This document shows positions 5,919 through 6,826 of a DNA stretch of 6,826 nt, piece by piece. Position numbers and translations under genes: made by a program. The notes below the pieces were generated by a model. The model did not search any database, was not told where the DNA came from, and saw only the letters and a list, made by a program, of their open reading frames with translations. Positions within the stretch are counted from its first letter, which is position 1. Every line of letters starts with the position of its first letter. This DNA is from Bacteroidota bacterium (GTDB lineage Bacteria > Bacteroidota > Ignavibacteria > UBA10030), in assembly GCA_003519375.1 (NCBI GenBank), contig DOWV01000150.1:1-6826 (forward strand). Direction: 5' to 3'.

Positions 5919-6376
5919 ACTCGCAGCTGCCTTTTGCGCCAGTAGCTCTCAAACGCTTGAATCTGCCTTCGGATATACCACCGTCTTGGATCAGCTACCG
6001 TACGAGCAGTGGTGAGCAGGTCGGTCGCTTGTTCGACGCTCTTTCCCATGCTGATGAGGATCGCTGCTGCCATTGCAACGCTTCGACGTTTGCCTTCCAT
6101 GCAAAACACCAATACCTTGCCTTTGTTTTGAATGATCGGATAAGCCGCTTCTACCCCCGCGAGCAGTTTCTTGACCGAGATGGGAGTAAGAAATGTATCG
6201 TAGGTCTTAATCCACAGGGTCTTGAAGGGGGGAAGTGTATAGATCTTGTCGGGTGGCAGTTGCCCGATCATGGAAATGATCAGATCAAAATTGAGCACCT
6301 TCAATTCGTCGGCGTGCTCCTTCCCGACTCTGGAGCCCACATAGAGATAATCGGTCACCCTGGAAATATCTATCAT
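5915..6376 (-). CDS. Dual-specificity-type (Cys-based) phosphatase
   Basis: This is a 153-residue protein starting at ATG 6376 (weak GAGA-type site upstream). The frame runs further up, to 6466, but those residues are not family-like. The domain begins ISRVTDYLYVGSR, the standard start of dual-specificity phosphatases, and has the signature loop C92-MEGKR-R98-S99 (C-x5-R-S) followed by VAMAAAILISMG, again typical. Asp60 in KTYDTFLTP is the likely general acid. The residue before Cys92 is Phe instead of the near-universal His, while Arg98 and Ser99 are kept. Family members dephosphorylate phosphotyrosine or phosphoserine, and a branch (PTPMT1-like) acts on phosphatidylglycerol phosphate. It is the first gene of an operon with a lipid kinase and a PAP2 phosphatase, overlapping the kinase start by 4 bases (ATGA). 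This context makes a lipid phosphate substrate attractive, but protein substrates remain possible. Confidence 0.87.
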   Translation of the reverse strand: MIDISRVTDYLYVGSRVGKEHADELKVLNFDLIISMIGQLPPDKIYTLPPFKTLWIKTYDTFLTPISVKKLLAGVEAAYPIIQNKGKVLVFCMEGKRRSVAMAAAILISMGKSVEQATDLLTTARTVADPRRWYIRRQIQAFESYWRKRQLRV

Positions 6377-6614
6377 AGTATTCTCTTGTTGTCCGCGAAC
6401 ATACGCGGGTCGCATGATTAAGATAGCGAGATCAGCGCCCAATAGAAAACGAACAGCGCGGCACATCGTCTCTATAAAGGATTAACTCCCTTATCGTCCT
6501 TTCGGGCTATTACACATCGACACTATCATCCGTATACTGGTTTACGTTGCGTGGTGGGTCTGCTTCGTTGAGCAACGAAGGGATCCTCGGTGGGATCGCT
6601 TATCCGCGAAGAGT
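6377..6614. other. Region upstream of the lipid operon, no gene supported
   Basis: This stretch should hold the - strand promoter for the phosphatase-kinase-PAP2 operon. I could not assign -35/-10 boxes with confidence. The phosphatase frame stays open to 6466, with an ATG at 6415 lacking a ribosome binding site. On the + strand an open frame without a start codon runs from 6486 to 6722; only its right end resembles a known protein (see the hydrolase remnant). An inverted repeat lies at 6563-6580. Confidence 0.5.
6563..6580. repeat. Perfect 8-2-8 inverted repeat
   Basis: CTTCGTTG-AG-CAACGAAG is an exact inverted repeat. As RNA it would fold with a 7-bp stem and a GAGC loop. No T run follows on either strand. 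It lies between the divergent lipid operon and the hydrolase remnant and could be an operator, an RNA hairpin or chance. Confidence 0.4.
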
Positions 6615-6617
6615 GAA

Positions 6618-6826
6618 ACGGTGTTTGCAGGCGCTTCCCGGATGGCTTCTCGCCACTCTCATTACTTTGTGCGAACAATTCGAACCGGACCGGTCCCGAC
6701 GAGGGATCAATTCGGCGGCTAGCCGTTATCGACGCTGCTGCCTACGTGCAGGACTTCCCGTTCTTCATCGATATTCTCCGAAGGCCGGTCATCAACTGGG
6801 TGCTCATGGAACTTTTCCCGGCACAC
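6618..6826 (+). pseudogene. Alpha/beta-hydrolase remnant, frame-broken, runs off the right edge
   Basis: Three consecutive reading frames together spell a familiar alpha/beta-hydrolase order. Bases 6618-6638 give TVFAGAS, like the strand and nucleophile elbow (GxS). Bases 6640-6699, shifted in frame, give GWLLATLITLCEQFEPDRSR, like the following helix. Bases 6707-6826, shifted again, give SIRRLAVIDAAAY then VQDFPFFIDILRRPV and a Leu/Pro-rich tail, like the conserved strand (LVLIDAA.Y.Q.LPFF) and the start of the cap. The last segment is the convincing part. There is no start codon in its frame before 6806, and only about 80 codons fit between the elbow and the divergent phosphatase gene, fewer than hydrolases of this type need. 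So the gene looks truncated at its 5' end and frameshifted. Sequencing indels could explain the frame changes but not the missing N-terminus. The antisense frame here is judged a shadow. Confidence 0.5.

Noticed and set aside
6719..6826. - strand open frame entering from the right edge (35 codons, acidic tail)
   Set aside because: It reads as a plausible C-terminus, but the + strand here gives the recognisable hydrolase segment LAVIDAAAY...FPFF, so the - frame is taken as its shadow.
1..6826. CRISPR array, insertion sequence, tRNA or rRNA, defence system
   Set aside because: No regularly spaced repeats, transposase motifs, terminal inverted repeats, cloverleaf or rRNA-like stretches were seen on either strand.

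Overview
The window is about half G+C by eye and carries ordinary chromosomal genes on both strands. I see no insertion sequence, CRISPR array, tRNA or rRNA. The gene content fits a member of the Bacteroidota/Chlorobiota/Ignavibacteriota group: an S9 peptidase of the dipeptidyl-peptidase IV type, a secreted beta-lactamase-fold serine hydrolase with a C-terminal DUF3471-like domain, a permissive lipoprotein signal ending in Ser-Cys, a repeat protein resembling 4-fold beta-flower proteins, and a Tyr-rich secreted protein of a type I associate with that group. This placement is inference from protein style, not from a marker gene.

Left part (1-1876, + strand): the C-terminal end of an S9 prolyl-oligopeptidase-family peptidase, then 55 bases later a complete exported serine hydrolase with the SxxK, YxN and HTG motifs. 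Both look like peptide- or ester-cleaving envelope or periplasmic enzymes and may be co-transcribed.

Middle part (1904-4366, all genes on the - strand): three small genes separated by long spacers. They encode a lipoprotein-like protein with an unusual (VVVL)x3 membrane segment, a cytoplasmic-looking protein of four 16-residue repeats, and a secreted Tyr-rich protein. The spacers at 2549-3112 and 3974-4366 hold no gene I can support. The first has one terminator-like stem-loop, and the second has a G+C-rich cluster of palindromes.

Right part (4367-6376, - strand): a tightly coupled three-gene operon. Transcription order is a dual-specificity-type protein/lipid phosphatase (start 6376), a diacylglycerol-kinase-family lipid kinase (ATGA overlap) and a PAP2 lipid phosphatase (TTG start overlapping the kinase stop). 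Together they look like a membrane-lipid phosphate module in which one enzyme adds phosphate to a lipid head and two remove phosphate. The true substrates cannot be read from sequence.

The right edge (about 6615-6826, + strand) holds what reads as an alpha/beta-hydrolase gene broken by frame changes and without room for its N-terminus. It is divergent from the lipid operon. The most interesting items are the lipid-phosphate operon with its odd phosphatase active site, the lipid-box plus VVVL-repeat protein, and the four-fold repeat protein. I see no clear evidence of a wholly new system.
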